Shown piece after piece: positions 32,012 to 44,043 of a stretch of DNA of 64,000 nt. Position numbers and translations under genes: made by a program. The stretch comes from Aphidius gifuensis (lineage: Eukaryota > Arthropoda > Insecta > Hymenoptera > Braconidae). The notes beneath the pieces were generated by a model, which saw only the letters and a list, made by a program, of their open reading frames with translations, searched no databases and was not told where the DNA came from. The stretch covers positions 10,333,101 to 10,397,100 of the forward strand of contig NC_057792.1 in NCBI RefSeq assembly GCF_014905175.1. Direction: 5' to 3'. How positions within the stretch are numbered: the first letter of the stretch is position 1; the number at the start of each line of letters is the position of its first letter.

Positions 32012-32344
32012 ATGGACAAATTATATGCAGAAATGAACACTATTGGAGTAACACCATATCCTGCTACTATCCCAATCAAAAAGATTGAATTTGATTACTT
32101 ATATCGTGTGACAAATGTAAGACAAGTTCGAACACCATATGGAGATTCTATCATATTGGAATTGGAGCGCAAAATTTCAGTATTTCTACCAAAAAGACTT
32201 AGCAATTTCATCACACAGAATTCAACAATTTTACCAGAGTTACTTAAAGATGCTCTCTCTGGAGAACTTAGATTCGTCAGACATGGATCAAACCATTTTG
32301 GATTCGAGAAACAAAAACAAAACAACATTGAAATGCTTGATTAA
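32012..32344 (+). CDS. Small OB-fold-like protein candidate (Polinton A')
   Basis: 110 residues from the ATG at 32012; a CAACAG acceptor-like site just upstream suggests a 5' UTR intron. The pattern YRVTNVRQVRTPYGDSIILELERKISVFLPKRLSNFI resembles small OB-fold single-strand DNA-binding or regulatory proteins of insect mobile elements. The frame is open. Placement with early/replication functions is an inference. Confidence 0.45.
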   Translation: MDKLYAEMNTIGVTPYPATIPIKKIEFDYLYRVTNVRQVRTPYGDSIILELERKISVFLPKRLSNFITQNSTILPELLKDALSGELRFVRHGSNHFGFEKQKQNNIEMLD

Positions 32345-32464
32345 GGAGTAAATGTATAAATAATGTTAATAAATATATATATTAAATACAACAAATTGTG
32401 TCTCATTTTTTATTTATTTTTTCATTCAATTATAGTTTTACATCAATTTTTTTTTTCCTTTATA

Positions 32465-33692
32465 TTATGTTAATTTCTGAATACTTGCACTGATAGGCTT
32501 ATACTCTATAATACGATCATGTAGAATCAAACAATAAGCACTCGTTGCTGGAGGAAAGTTTTCCTTGGATTCAAATTCCAGTCGAACATCAACTGGTCCA
32601 TATTTTATCATTTCATTTTGTCTGCTGCAATCGATGACAATTAATGGTGATTTTTCCAAAAATAATTTTTTTGATATTGCATAATTTATTTCTTTTTCAT
32701 AAAATGTTTCACCAAAGTCCTTAAACATTTTATATAAAATTGAAAATTGATTTTTCCCAATATCAAGGTTCAAATTAGCATATGGATATGACACTGAATT
32801 GAGAAAAGCTTGACATCTCGAATATTGCAATGCTCAAAATAAGCAGAGTTCTCATTCCATTTATTCTTTTATTGCACTGAAAAGCTAGAATAATAAATCT
32901 AGGCTTTTCTAGCTGCGTACTTGTTTGTATTGACCATACATGCTTATTAGTTGGAGGTAAAATTGGCCATTCAAAAAGACACCATGCTCGAAAACTCATT
33001 GAAATTGGTGGATCTCGTTGAATAAATTTCATCATATCAATTTTTTTCTTATCAGATAATTTAACATATGGCACTAGCCATTCAATCTTGCTTATTTGAA
33101 ATTTCAAATCTTTTTCTTCTGCCCCACCAATTCCAATACATGCATTCATATCACTTCTTGAGCGAATTATCAATTCATGCTTAGCATTGACAATAATCTT
33201 TCTATAGTCTTCAGCAAAGCCAAGAAACATTTGTAATGGTATACAAACATCAAAGTATCCATCAGTGTTAGTTAATGATATATCATCGCTAGTACCAAGC
33301 CAACCAGCATTCTCTAAATTCGATTCTGGATTTACTGACAGATAATTTTTTAAAGTGCTTGTCATGCCAGTATTTTTACTCCTATCAATCTCAACACCAT
33401 TCATTTCATATCTTATTTCATCGAAAAGATGAAGTATACCATTATTAACAATTTTAGTAGTCAAAGCCGCTGCCACACTACCATCATTTTTTTCGGTCAC
33501 TAATCTTCCGGAAATGTGTAATGAAATATTACATGGCAAAATAAAAATATCCTGATTTTGTATGTTGATTCTAATTTCATCACTGTTTCCAAATGTTGTT
33601 GAACCATAGGGCTGATGTGCATGGATCTCATAGTGAGATATTGATGAATCAAATTCAATTGGTGTGTTAATACTCAGCATAGCCTCCGCCAT
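32465..33692 (-). pseudogene. Major capsid protein of Polinton A', frameshifted
   Basis: Start at the ATG of MAEAMLS (33690-33692). The double-jelly-roll capsid is recognisable by length, by the central STQLEKPRFIILAFQ segment shared by Polinton capsids, and by its place next to penton and protease genes. A frameshift near 32820-32860 moves the C-terminal third (FLNSVSYPYANLNL ... YGPVDVRLEFES) to another frame, which runs to the stop at 32465. The protein would form the icosahedral shell. Confidence 0.85.
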
Positions 33693-33852
33693 TTTGGACA
33701 GCACACAATTCAAACAAGATACTTTTACCCAGACCCAACTCCAATAGCTTTTTTTTTTTCACCACTTGAAGGCCGAGACTTTTCAGAAACTGGACACTCT
33801 GTGGTGTTAATGTTTCAATGCTCGATGACAACTGATTGGTGGTGGATTGCAT
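33667..33852 (-). CDS. Small Polinton ORF before the capsid gene
   Basis: 61 residues containing LTPQSVQFLKSLGLQV, a short motif commonly seen in small proteins encoded beside Polinton capsid genes. It overlaps the capsid start by 26 bp. It probably once continued in another frame; function unknown. Confidence 0.4.
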   Translation of the reverse strand: MQSTTNQLSSSIETLTPQSVQFLKSLGLQVVKKKKLLELGLGKSILFELCAVQNGGGYAEY

Positions 33853-33901
33853 TGAATCCTTTTATATGATGAGCCAACTTTTCGATTATAGACGATGCCC
33901 A

Positions 33902-34576
33902 TTAACGTGATTTAATGTGTAATCTTACAGTAATTGTCTCACCACGGAAGTCAACCAGATCACCGTCTTGATCAACAATTTTTATTTGCACGTGATCAAT
34001 TGTTCTTACTGATACTGGCAAATAGATAATATTTGATGGAACTTCAATAATTTTATAGCCTGGTGGCACAGTTGGAAAAAACTCGTGGATTGTATGAACT
34101 TTTTTATTATTGATGAAAGCACCAGTGGTAATATTGCACTCAATTCTTATTGAATTCACTTTTATAATGTTTATTGGCAAATCGGATACGTGCACAATAT
34201 TTGACTCCAAGATACGTGGAGTAAATCCCAACAGTTTTGCAATTGTATCAGATGATCGAAAATCAATGTCTTTTGCACTTTGTATATGACTGTGTAATGT
34301 ATTTGTATTGCCCCAAAGCTGAATAGAATATGGTTTCAAAAATTCAGCAAGAGCATCAATCTCATAACTTCCTTCAGGTATCTCAATCCAATCATCAGAC
34401 GTTGAAAAATATATTTTGTTATTTTCTGATGTAATATTTGGTATCGTGTTAAATGTTAAAAAAGTCGCTAGGCCAAGCGAGTAATTTTTTTGTGGTGATA
34501 ATTCAATCCTTGGAAAATATGAAGCTTCTAGAACTGATGAGTTGCCAGATAAAGTAAGTGTGAATGCGTCATGCAT
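33902..34576 (-). CDS. Penton-like minor capsid protein of Polinton A'
   Basis: 224 residues from the ATG at 34574-34576 (an in-frame GTG two codons upstream is ignored). It is a beta-rich single-jelly-roll candidate that forms vertices with the MCP; the C-terminus ends VDFRGETITVRLHIK, a typical last strand. Intact, and full length compared with the truncated relative at 9799. It sits between protease and MCP genes on the same strand. Confidence 0.8.
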   Translation of the reverse strand: MHDAFTLTLSGNSSVLEASYFPRIELSPQKNYSLGLATFLTFNTIPNITSENNKIYFSTSDDWIEIPEGSYEIDALAEFLKPYSIQLWGNTNTLHSHIQSAKDIDFRSSDTIAKLLGFTPRILESNIVHVSDLPINIIKVNSIRIECNITTGAFINNKKVHTIHEFFPTVPPGYKIIEVPSNIIYLPVSVRTIDHVQIKIVDQDGDLVDFRGETITVRLHIKSR

Positions 34577-34624
34577 GCTCACTGTTACTATAAAGACTGA
34601 TTATAATTAATGAAAATTATGCCT

Positions 34625-34985
34625 TTATAGGCAGTCTGCTAAGAACTGAAGACACAAATGACCACAATTCCATGTATTCCAATTTTGAAAGCGTTTATAG
34701 TTATATTTGATGCTGCCAACATTTAAATATTCAACGAGCTCTGTCGGAGGGCTGGAGATTTCCAAAGCCGTCAAAATAAATCGCAAGATTTTTATTAACT
34801 TTTTTATATGCAGTCCAATGTGTACCAGGATTTTTATCATCATCGAGATTTATTATACCAGTTTCTCGATGCAAAGATTTTGTTGGTAGATTATTTCTCA
34901 TAAAAACCCCACGAAAATTTTTTATTTTCAATTGCTCTGCAAATTTCACCAGATCCCAATCAGTCAACGCTCGACGTGGCAGCAT
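34625..34985 (-). pseudogene. Adenain-like protease of Polinton A', one frameshift
   Basis: The first segment, from ATG 34983-34985, has GTHW (His) and IYFDGFG (Asp). A frameshift near 34740 moves the rest to another frame, containing WNCGHLC (Cys), which ends at 34625. The catalytic triad is therefore present but split. It is otherwise colinear with the protease at 9388-9750. Confidence 0.85.
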
Positions 34986-34987
34986 CT

Positions 34988-35905
34988 CTACAAGTTTTTT
35001 GGAGACAAAAAAAATCCTGCCCCATTTTTATATGGTCTCATATATAGACCTTTACCGAGTGCTATTGATTCAATCGCTTTATTATGTCTTTTGCTTTCTT
35101 CCAATTGTTTTTTGGCGGAATTTGCATCATTTATTGTTTTTACAACGCCGGAAGCGCCGCCAACTATTCCACCGATGGCGCTGAGTGCTGTCAAAATTGG
35201 AATCAATAATGGTAGAGCGCCACCTATCTTACTTGGTATTGGTATAATTCGTGGTACTTGTATATTTGATTTTCCCCCAGACTTCTTCATCTCAACTTTT
35301 GCTGCTTGTAATGCTGATTTAATATTCATCTGATTATCATTTACATAATGCATTGCATTTTTGGCTGCCTGAATAATTTTTTTCAATGGCAATTTTTTTT
35401 TTCTTCCATTTTTCTTTTTTTTTTCTTTTTTTTTAATACTGGCCTTCGGAGTTTTTGAATTTTTCATGCCCATTCCAAGTTTAGATTTTATTTTCATGGT
35501 GCCAGCAACGAGGGCAGCTGCTGCACGTTCCCCAATACTTGAATCTTTTGCAAAAACTCTTGATGATGCTTTTTTAGCAAGTATTTTGTCTGCCATATTC
35601 CTTGCATGCATATCATTAGGACTTGCTGCGTACGCAATATCATGATCTTTACAAAATTTATCGAGAGGATTGATGCCTTGATCACCACGAGCCAGACGTT
35701 TTTCCAATTTTGTCCCAGGTCCAGCGAATGAATATCCAGGAATATGAAGTTCAACTGGCAATTTATTTATAATTTTATTTAATAATCCATCACCAGCTGT
35801 ATGGTTTTTATTTTTTTTCTTAGGATTTTTATTTTTTTTAATTTTTTTATTTTTAAACTCAAAGTTGCCAGTTTTTTTGGCGTTTTTTGATGTGCATTTA
35901 GCCAT
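34988..35905 (-). CDS. PLA2-like domain minor virion protein of Polinton A'
   Basis: 305 residues, intact. A basic N-terminus of about 40 residues is followed by the PLA2-like module: calcium loop YSFAGPGTKLEKR, RGDQGINPLDKFC and catalytic KDHDIAYA. A Lys-rich stretch and a hydrophobic Ala/Gly segment (ALPLLIPILTALSAIGG) come next. It combines the parvovirus-like lipase signature with a pVI-like amphipathic end. A role in breaching endosomal membranes during entry is an inference. It is divergent to the ATPase across a 63-bp spacer. Confidence 0.85.
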   Translation of the reverse strand: MAKCTSKNAKKTGNFEFKNKKIKKNKNPKKKNKNHTAGDGLLNKIINKLPVELHIPGYSFAGPGTKLEKRLARGDQGINPLDKFCKDHDIAYAASPNDMHARNMADKILAKKASSRVFAKDSSIGERAAAALVAGTMKIKSKLGMGMKNSKTPKASIKKKEKKKKNGRKKKLPLKKIIQAAKNAMHYVNDNQMNIKSALQAAKVEMKKSGGKSNIQVPRIIPIPSKIGGALPLLIPILTALSAIGGIVGGASGVVKTINDANSAKKQLEESKRHNKAIESIALGKGLYMRPYKNGAGFFLSPKNL

Positions 35906-35968
35906 GGCTTAAATGATACTGAACGATGGCAGATATAAATGGTTCTCTACAGTTTGATTTCGTTTAGT

Positions 35969-36675
35969 ATGAGTCATGATGGAGTTCAAGGCACAAGCAA
36001 AAAAATTGTCAATCATAAATTTCGATATAATTACATCAATGGTGATTTATTGCCAAATACAATAAGATCAATTATTTGCGGACCATCAAATACAGGAAAA
36101 ACTAATTGTCTCCTGAGTTTGTTGATCGATGAAAATGGTTTGCGCTTTGAAAACATATATATTTACTCAAAGTCATTAAATCAACCTAAATATCAATATC
36201 TCGAAAAACTCTTGGAAACATTGGATGGGATTAATTACTATCCATTTTCTGACAATGAGCAAGTTGTACCAGTTGATGAGGCGAAGCCAAATTCCATATT
36301 TATTTTTGATGACGTTGCAATGGAAAAACAAAATAATATTCGAGCATATTTTTGTCAATGAAGGCATAAAAATGTTGATAGTTTTATATAAACCAGTCAT
36401 ACGCTCGTATACCAAAACATTTGATTCGTGATAATGTAAATTTCCTCATTTTATTTAAACAAGATGAGATGAACTTGCGGCATATATATAATGATCATGT
36501 AAACACAGACATGACATTCGAAAAATTTAAAACCATGTGCTTGAAATGCTGGAAAGATAATTATGGGTTTATTGTTATTGATAAAGATAGTGAAATAAAT
36601 GCTGGACGATACAGAAAAATTTTGATACATTTATTAGCATTGATGCATAAAACAAATAATGTATCATACTCATGA
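35969..36675 (+). pseudogene. Packaging ATPase of Polinton A', one frameshift
   Basis: Starts at ATG 35969 (an in-frame ATG at 35939 also exists). Walker A is CGPSNTGKT and Walker B SIFIFDDV. A frameshift near 36358 puts the C-terminal domain (HLIRDNVNFLILFKQDEMNLRHI ... YGFIVIDKDSE) in the frame ending at 36675. Same family as 7812-8395. Confidence 0.85.
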
Positions 36676-36720
36676 GGGCAAAATAGTGAGCAGATCAGTT
36701 CACGACACCAAGAGTGCAAG

Positions 36721-37637
36721 ATGCCTCTGACGAGAGAAAAACATGTGAAAGAATCTAATATTATAAGAGAATTATAAAAGTTCGAAAAGTAATACAACAA
36801 AAACATAAATTATTAAAACATAATCAAGATACTTTAGAGCAGTCATCGATTAATTATTTTAAGCCACTGCTGACACCACTCAAACAGATTAGTGATAAAG
36901 TTTCAAATTCAAAAAACATTGAGGCATCAAAAGATTTCAATTTTGATGAGGAAAATGAAGATAACAAAATTGATGAAAATAGCAAAATTTTCGATGATAC
37001 TTTAATAAATGTGGAAGAAGAAGAAAATAGTGCAAAAAAAGTCATAGAAAAAAATAATATTACAAGTATCAATGATGATGATAGCTTGGTGAATCATTAT
37101 CTTAACACCATCGATACAATAGCATGGGATAAAGATTTTGGAGTGAGAAAATTCAGGTCCTACTATAAAATTGGTTCTGCTGAAGTTTCTTTTAAAGACA
37201 ATTGTGTATATATTGATAACAATTTCTATGAAATGACACCAGGAATAATGGAATTATTATTCATGAAAAGTCCGAATAAAAATCAAGTGACAGATATTGA
37301 TAAAAAAAATTATGCTAATATTATCATAAATACAAATGGTCATCTAAAACGTTATGAACCACTTGGATCTATCAGAAATCCAGCTTCATCAAAATTTATA
37401 AAGTATATTTCACCACATATTACTGAGCATCATGGTGCTGGTCTTTTGCCTACAACTATGAGTCTCCAAAGCACAAGAAATATTCCACAACTAGATTATG
37501 TATGGTGGAATGATCCAGAAGAGCTTGTCGAACGCCTGCGATTACTGATTGCCTCACGAGCAGCTGGAAACTCCAGCCACAATAATGAAATCATATCGAT
37601 TATTGAGGAATTGCGAGAAGCTGGTTTCATATATTAA
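36721..37637 (+). pseudogene. PY-type conserved protein of Polinton A', frameshifted
   Basis: ATG at 36721 begins MPLTREKH as in the copy A homologue. A frameshift near 36770 follows, after which the frame is open through HNQDTLEQSS, the acidic linker and the conserved C-terminal half: LLFMKSPNKNQVTDID, HHGAGLLPT, ERLRLLIASRAAGN, SIIEELREAGFIY. Role unknown. Confidence 0.75.
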
Positions 37638-37687
37638 GAAAATTGCATATTAATAATTAGTTGTTGCATATCATCAGTTGATGTAAC

Positions 37688-38604
37688 ATGGCAAAGTATA
37701 AATGGGATATTGTTAAAGAGCTTCATGCGCCTGCGCGAAAAAATTTTTCAAGAAGACATGTTGACATTCGTGACATTGATGAGACCTGGCAAGCTGATCT
37801 TGTGGAAATGATTCCATATGCTGCTGAAAATAATGGCTATAAATACATATTGACTGTAATTGACAACTTTTCAAAATTTGCATGGGCTGTAGCTGTGAAA
37901 AATAAAAGTGCAATCGAAGTTACAAAAGCATTTGAAAGCATCTTAAAACTTGGCCGCATTCCAAAAAATTTGCATGTAGATGATGGAAAAGAAAAATGCA
38001 AAATTCAATGAATTGTTGAAAAAATATAAAATACACATGTATTCTACATTCACACACTTGAAAGCATCCATTTGTGAGAGCGTTTTAATCGCACATTAAA
38101 ACGTATAATGTGAATGAAATTTAGTTTTCAAGGCACATACAAGTGGGAAAAAATACGACCATCTCTTCTAGAGGAATATAACAAGAGAAAACATCGAACA
38201 ATTGGCATGAAGCCTGTTGACGTGACTCCAAATCATGCTGGCAAGTTAAAGCAACGTTATGATAGTTTATATGCCGACTACCAACATATTGCAAAATTTA
38301 AAATAAATGATTTTGTTCAAATATCAAAATATAAGCATGTTTTTGAAAAAGGATATGTACCAAATTATACTAATGAAATATTCAAAATTGTAAAAATCAA
38401 CAATACCAATCCAGTAACATACATGTTAAAAGATTATCAAAAAAACCCTATACAAGGATGTTTTATGAGGAAGAATTACATTCAGTCAAACATCCAAATA
38501 TTTATTTGATTGAAAAAGTAATAAAAACGTGGTAATAAATTATTTGTAAAATTCTTGGTTTCGATAATACTCATAATCAATGGATAAATAAAGCAGACTT
38601 ATAA
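37688..38604 (+). pseudogene. Integrase of Polinton A', several frameshifts
   Basis: The N-terminal 99 codons contain WQADLVEM (first Asp) and NLHVDDGKE (second Asp). A frameshift near 37985 follows, then the region carrying the catalytic Glu appears as SICESV in another frame (38060-38090). The C-terminal half (38114-38509) is open, and after a third shift near 38470 the chromodomain-like end (NKLFVKFLGFDN.HNQW) reaches a stop at 38602-38604. Unlike the copy A integrase it keeps sequence around the second Asp. Confidence 0.85.
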
Positions 38605-39245
38605 AATAAAAAACAATGCATTTTAAAATTATTCACTTTATTTATTTACACATTTTTTGAAACATAATACATTTTACAGGCTGTGGTAATAATATTATTT
38701 TTGAATTGTAGTATAATACACTAGTATTATACATGGCAGACATTTACATTAATATTTATTGAAATTATTATGATTTCTACATTTTTATATTTATTTATTT
38801 ATTCATTTTATTTTATTTATTGTTTTATTGGATTATTTATTTATTTAATTATTTATTTATACAGTTAAAACATATTACCATTAAAGCAGTGTTTACACTA
38901 TTGCATACAAGTGTATTTACAAGTTACCAGATAAACCCTAGATAATACTAACTTAAATTTTTATTCATTCGCATATTTGTTTATTTAATTTTTACTTAAT
39001 TGTTTATTTATTTCTCAACATGATATCCATCTATATAACTTTTTTGTATTTTTATGCACAACAAACATTTGTCATTTTATTAAAAAAAAAAAAAAATACA
39101 GTATAATACCCTAGTAACATACCCCTGTAATATAAGTATATATTTACATTATAGCGACTTTTACTCTTGCTTGAGTATGAGGTTTTATTTATGCTACTCA
39201 AGCACCCTCTTTTGCTAAATTTAAAAAACATAAATGTAAACATTT
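38605..39245. other. AT-rich spacer between convergent integrase and PolB genes
   Basis: Contains (TTTA)n-like runs at about 38770-38870 and short inverted TAGTATTATAC motifs. No gene is seen. Confidence 0.5.
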
Positions 39246-42200
39246 TTATTCAATTTCCATTGGCTCATCAACAAATACTTCTTTGTAACCCCACGGTAGA
39301 GTATCAGTTGAGCCTTCAATAAGTTGTCGCTTATCATCACCAGCACTTAAAGCTAATTTTCGCATTTCTATGGTTTTAACTTCATGTTTTTTCGATTGTA
39401 TCGTCCGTTGAATACGATCAATATTGACATTATTTAAAAGACAATTTTTATAATCATCGAAAGTTATTGTTCGAAGAGCAGAACCTTTTACACCTTTTGC
39501 ACGTGAGCCATATGACTTTTTATCTCGCTGAACTCGATATGCATACATTTTAGCTCGCAAACCAATAAATTCTAATAAAATATCCCCATTTGTTTCATCT
39601 TTCATCAAGCCAACTACTTTTTTATTATGCTGCCCGATGCCCCAAGGGTTTGCAGGAGAATACTCAGATGTATCGAATTTTTCCCAATCTCTTTTCATAT
39701 ATTCATAAATATTATAACGTCTTACACCTAAAATAAAACTATCTGTATCCATATAATATAAAGTGACAAAATTAGAAAAATTTTTGCGTAAATAATTATA
39801 ATAAAAATCATACATGTATGTTTTTGAAATATCTAATATACTAAAGCCTAAATATATTGGTTTATTTAATATAATTTTCAGTCTACGCATTTCAATTATT
39901 GCTAAATCACCAACTATGTAAGATGCGGAAAAGTTTGGTTTCGCAATTAATGCTTCTGCGCCATAACGACCTTTCAATTTTGTCACGATTCGTACATCGC
40001 GATGCTTTCTAGCATCTTCCATTAATTTACCAAATACACTATTATTTAAAAATTTATAGAAATTCTTTGAAAATTCATTTGTTGCTTTTTTACGCAATTC
40101 TGTATTTAAATCAATATATTTTTTGAGCCAGTCTTTTTGGCGGAATTTTAATACTCTATACAAATTCGTAATTTATAATCCTAGACTGGTGTATAATTGC
40201 AAATTTCTATAGTGAATAATATATTTTTTTGGTGACAATGTTGTTAGTAATTTTTACATTTTGAAGTTGGCAATGGTGGCTTATCATGTATTGAGCTAAT
40301 GGCAGATCTTTATGCTCATCATGCAATTCGATTGATAGTCCATATCAACTTCTAAAATATAACCCCATTCTGATGTTTCACTAATTTCATTCAAAATATT
40401 TAAATTAAAATTTTCAACCCAACTAAAATCTTTATATGGTAAATATGACATCATTGAAGCACCATATAGATTATTAACATCAAAATACATTAAATAATTA
40501 TCTTCTAAATTTGGATTATAGCCAGATTTCATATATTTATTATTTGCCTTACCCCAACGATTTGAACATTGTGCCAAGCCACCCCGAATACCGCTTTCAA
40601 TAAACAACATTTTATCAACATCAGTCAGCAACTCTAATTCAATTTCAGTAATTTTAGCATTGCCTGCATTGCCAATGATGGACATGTAATAAAATGGAGT
40701 GGGTCAAGCTTATAGGTTTCCATACAATTATCTCTAAAATTTTCAAATATATCACTTAATAATAAAATATCAGTTCTTAAATATAAATCTGAGTACTCTC
40801 CAAGTGTTTTTATATCAAAAGTATGCCAAACATTGCAAGCGTGAGCATAATCGGCATCACTAATATAAAATTATCATAGAGTTTTGAAAAAATTGATCCT
40901 TCGTTGGTAAAGTAGGAAGGTTCATTTTCAAAACAATCAACAAAATCATATGGAAAAATTTTTTATTCACGAGACTGAATTTATTTTTTATCAGTGTAAT
41001 ATTTTGAGTTATATATTTTTCATCATTTGTTAAATATGAGGCTAATTTTTCAATACTTGAAGGCATAAATCTAAATGAATCAATAAAACGAAGCTGCACG
41101 CGTGTACCTTTGACATACTTTGTAAATGAGATATAGTTTTCTTTATTTACTGGTAATAATGTCATACGACCTGGAAACTGAGTTGCTAATTGTTTCAAAA
41201 TAAAATGAGAATCATAACCTGACATATTATGCGACACTACATTTATAATACACGACTCTTGATAATTTATATTACATCTGTTGTGTGCCGGACCCTGTAG
41301 CGATTTAAAAATGATGATGATCTTTAACTTTAGGGTCTTTTTCCGTGAATTTTTTTACAAAATATAACAAAACTGTGCTCTATCAAACTCAGCTTGTTCT
41401 TGTGGAGATAATCATTGGATTATTTACACTGAGTATAGCATCAACATTTTTTGATATTTCATATAGCTCATTAATGAACCACTCAATACAATCATTAGCA
41501 CGATATATTTTATGTTTTGATAAAGAGTCATCATAGTCACACTTTAAATAATAGCCTATACTGAATGGTATATGACTTTGCACATCAACACTTTTTCTTT
41601 GCACACTATCTTCATTCTCTTCCACTTTTTTAAGCAAACACTCTATGTCCATGTAAACAACAAACGGCACTCTTAACTGATATTTATAATTTTTAAATTT
41701 TAAAATATTATTTTGTTTTATAGGCAGTTCGATACGCGACTTATTGACGTTAAAACATGCAAGTTTATGATTCAAATAAGATGATTCAACTTGAAAACTG
41801 CACAAGCAACGATCACAAAATAATTTTTACTTTTGTGTTTTGACAATTGTGATGACAGCAACATTGACATATTATGAATCCAAGTATAATGATATTCATC
41901 TGGAATGTATTCATCATCATTATCATCTTCCTTCTTCTTTTCTTCTTTCTATCATTTTTGTTGCATTAAAAGATAAATTGTTTTTTTTACATAAACTTTA
42001 TTGAAATTTAAATTTTTGTTGGCTCGATTGTGTATATTCACCAAGTGATATGGCACAATTATTTTTTGTTTTTTACCATTTTTTTCTATTATTTTATTAT
42101 TTCCATTTTTATTATATTCGATGCCATATACTGATATCGATAAATCGTTTACTTTTTCAAATTTTTTAATATCCTGTAATGACATTGGAAAATCAAATTG

Positions 42201-43020
42201 TTGATATAATAAATATTTTTTAAATGGATCTTTACCATTGTTAGGTGGCTTGTACTTGCTCATACGCTCAGGGTGATCTTTAAAATTATACATGGCTGCT
42301 AAAATTGACCACAGAAAACAGTATTCATCATCGTTTTTTACGTTTATTATTGCATGTTTCACTTTGAGCCATTTTGGTAATTCTACAAATAAATTACCAC
42401 CTTAAGTGGTTTGTATACATTGATTTGAATTTCCATGTTTATTTCATGAAGCGTCCAACCTGAGCCTTGCATTTCAATATCATCTTTTCGCGCATTTAAT
42501 TCATTGAATTTTGCTGTAAACAATTCTTCCATATCTGTTGATGGTAATATTATCATGTTTCCGGTATGAAGATATTTTGTATCAATTGTCTGTCTTGTTT
42601 AAATTTTAAATTTGCTTATGTAAACAATCAACTTTATAAGACTTTCCATTGCCAAATTTAATTTTGCTATGAGCAATGTTTTAACATCATTACAAAAGCC
42701 TGAACGTCAACATGTTGCAAATTGATTACTGCGCATGTGCGCATATTTGAATCAAATAAACTTGAAACTTCTTGCCATCTTACTCTAGCACTAATATTTT
42801 CACTTTCACTATCATTATTATTATTAACATTTTCATAGTCAATATCATCATTTAAACCAGAACCAACTTTATTAGTAATTTTTCAATTTTTAGCAATGCC
42901 CGCTTTGCATATATTAGAGAAGTTGAAAATTTTTTCCGCTCGTTATACTCCAAGGTTTCATTCTTCATAATATCATATTCAACAATTCGACACGATAAAT
43001 CATCGATTGATTCACAAATT
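39246..43020 (-). pseudogene. Protein-primed family B DNA polymerase of Polinton A', fragmented
   Basis: Read on the minus strand: N-terminal CFLWSILAAMY (near 42310), exonuclease I VYMDIEC (near 41655), exonuclease II MSGYDSH (near 41220), motif A YFDVNNLYG (near 40480), motif B KNFYKFLNNSVFGK (near 40060) and motif C YYMDTDS (near 39755). Open blocks: 41952-42362, 41389-41805, 40860-41237, 40296-40685 and 39246-40163, separated by frameshifts, stops and small deletions. The site of the 167-bp intron in copy A is uninterrupted here (near 41270), though a one-base deletion lies just upstream. N-terminal sequence beyond 42400 is too decayed to frame. Confidence 0.85.
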
Positions 43021-44043
43021 GTATCTCGCCCTTATAAGTTATCATAAAACAAGCTCATGCTCTCATTGCATATTCTGCCGGCGCATCATATTACCATATT
43101 TGAAACCGTTTTAAAAAATACTGTATAAAGTAGCAGAAAAAAAAAATATAAACTCCGGCTGAGAGGTTTAGAAGATACTGATATATTTAATTGTTTTGAG
43201 GGTCCTTATATACGCACAATGTGAGTGAAATTATTTTATTTTCAAAAGTGTGTCCCATTTTCATAGAATTTTTGTCTTGAAAATATTTATCGGAAAATAT
43301 ACAAAACATTTTGCTTCCTTCAAGATGTATTTTTGTGAATAATAGACAATATTATTTCAACAACTTATCTTACATTGTCTTGATTATTCACTGTGATGGA
43401 ATTTTGAGAAAAAGCTATTGAAAAATTTTATCATTTGTTTACTTGACAGTTTTTATGTGCGGCAGTGGTGAGTAATTCTAAACAAGTTTCATCTTGTAAA
43501 TTTGGCCTTCAATTATTCAAGCATAACGAGATAAAAATATTGAGAAAATTTAACATTGTTTATTTACAGGAAAATAAAAGTATTGTAAAGATATTATAGT
43601 ATGTAAGAGAAAACTCTTTTATTTGTTTAGGACGAGAGATTCTGTTACATCATCTTAGCATGTGACTGTATGTGTGTAGATGTACAATTTGCATGAAATA
43701 TTACATGCAACATAGGAAATATATATTTATGTTGGCTAGACACATAATTCCAACAAGCTCCTCCAGGTATAATGAGAATGGATCATTGCAAACGTTTTAT
43801 CTCTTGTTTACGTCAACAAACCTTATAGTAAACAGTTTTACATATCTAATTTTCAGAATTATAAGTCATTTTGAAAAATGCTTTCCATGAAAAACAAACT
43901 TCCTATTTCCATCATCATCCTAATGATCCCCACCTAAGCCCTTATTTTGGGATATATAAGCCAAGTACAACTGCGAAAATATCAAATCAGTTTGGGACTT
44001 GCTGAAAACTGTGAACCAGGAGCTGCAGAAACACCTGGACAAG
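43021..44043. other. Non-coding region of Polinton A' before the spliced gene
   Basis: No supportable ORF. The last 100 bases form a promoter (next entry). Confidence 0.4.
43953..43991 (+). promoter_or_regulatory. TATA box plus arthropod initiator
   Basis: TATATAAG at 43953-43960 and TCAGT at 43987-43991 are spaced as in insect TATA-Inr core promoters (about 34 bp from TATA to the Inr A). It lies 50 bp before the first ATG of the spliced gene. Confidence 0.6.
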
